A stretch of DNA of 64,000 nucleotides from Flavobacteriales bacterium (GTDB lineage: Bacteria; Bacteroidota; Bacteroidia; Flavobacteriales; Schleiferiaceae). Positions 63,887 to 64,000 of the stretch are shown here, one piece after another. The number at the start of each line of letters is the position of its first letter. Positions within the stretch are counted from its first letter, which is position 1. The notes under the pieces are model-generated. The model was not told the origin of the DNA. It ran no database searches and saw nothing but the letters and a program-made list of their open reading frames with translations. Location: contig CP051243.1 of the NCBI GenBank assembly GCA_017795025.1, forward strand, positions 2,690,897 through 2,754,896, written 5' to 3'. Both the position numbers and the translations under genes were made by a program.

Positions 63887-64000
63887 TTAGGCTTTTCTCA
63901 CATTCTCCGTTTCCTCCTTTTTCTCATCTTGGAAAACGGATTTCTGATACAAAATTAACAAACCAACTCCGGTTGAGATGGCAGCATCGGCCAAATTAAA
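63887..64000 (-). CDS. lspA: Lipoprotein signal peptidase LspA (3' end only)
   Basis: Only the last 37 residues lie in the window. They begin with the conserved FNLADAAISTG, which contains the second catalytic Asp of signal peptidase II, continue through the last membrane segment (VGLLILY), and end in a short Lys/Glu-rich tail (DEKKEETENVRKA). The start lies beyond the window end. It removes signal peptides from prolipoproteins, and this window encodes several. Confidence 0.88.
   Translation of the reverse strand, partial: FNLADAAISTGVGLLILYQKSVFQDEKKEETENVRKA

Noticed and set aside
1-64000. Mobile elements, integrases, toxin-antitoxin or phage-defence islands
   Set aside because: No transposase, integrase, phage or defence-system domain found, and gene content is consistent with core chromosome; the RecB-like and PLD-like proteins are not in a defence context.

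Overview
The window reads as a piece of chromosome from a Bacteroidota bacterium, most likely a Flavobacteriales-type marine or aquatic lineage. The evidence is a type IX secretion (T9SS) sorting domain on a giant surface protein, two TonB-dependent receptors with carboxypeptidase-like N-terminal extensions, DUF4292 and DUF4625 lipoproteins, a bifunctional phosphoglucose/phosphomannose isomerase, and several intergenic matches to the Bacteroidota promoter element TAnnTTTG. There are no insertion sequences, phage genes, CRISPR arrays or integrases. Genes are packed tightly, and most convergent pairs overlap at their 3' ends.

Layout. Positions 1-11026 carry the 3' part of a giant T9SS-exported adhesin-like protein, including a 21-unit array of about 80 residues per unit, followed by an OmpA-like protein. 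Positions 11107-17854 hold superoxide dismutase, a short-chain dehydrogenase, a RecB/AddA-like helicase-nuclease, 2-amino-3-ketobutyrate CoA ligase and a single-HKD phospholipase D-like nuclease. Positions 17851-22730 (minus) form an operon of rseP, a TonB receptor, a His-rich DUF4625 lipoprotein and a Fur-family regulator, which suggests zinc homeostasis. Positions 22779-29246 hold a secreted protein with weak resemblance to M1 peptidases, a biotin carrier protein, an ECF sigma factor operon with an unusual membrane/barrel fusion, and a PfkB kinase. A tRNA-Asn and an LpxH-like hydrolase follow.

Positions 30324-37278 are a manganese/zinc uptake island. A TonB receptor is divergent from a DtxR/MntR-type regulator, with an inverted-repeat operator candidate between them. 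The regulator is followed by a complete metal ABC transporter in which one permease is fused to a second DtxR-like winged-helix and metal-binding domain. Positions 37354-51002 are mostly housekeeping and envelope genes: a 2OG-Fe(II) oxygenase, an EnvC-like amidase activator, a DUF4292 lipoprotein, a TPR protein, a sugar nucleotidyltransferase, dUTPase, a flippase, an M28 peptidase, gpsA, an iodotyrosine-deiodinase-like flavoprotein and a polytopic membrane protein.

Positions 50996-57734 (minus) are an eight-gene, almost gap-free operon: a TetR regulator, a LolA-like periplasmic protein, two FtsX/LolC-type permeases, their ATPase, an outer-membrane barrel and two lipoproteins. Paired operator-like repeats sit on the TetR promoter. 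This is the best candidate in the window for an incompletely described envelope transport system. The window ends with a patatin/Omp85-type protein, uvrC, a Nudix hydrolase, lipB (which has no canonical start codon), the PGI/PMI isomerase and the 3' end of lspA.
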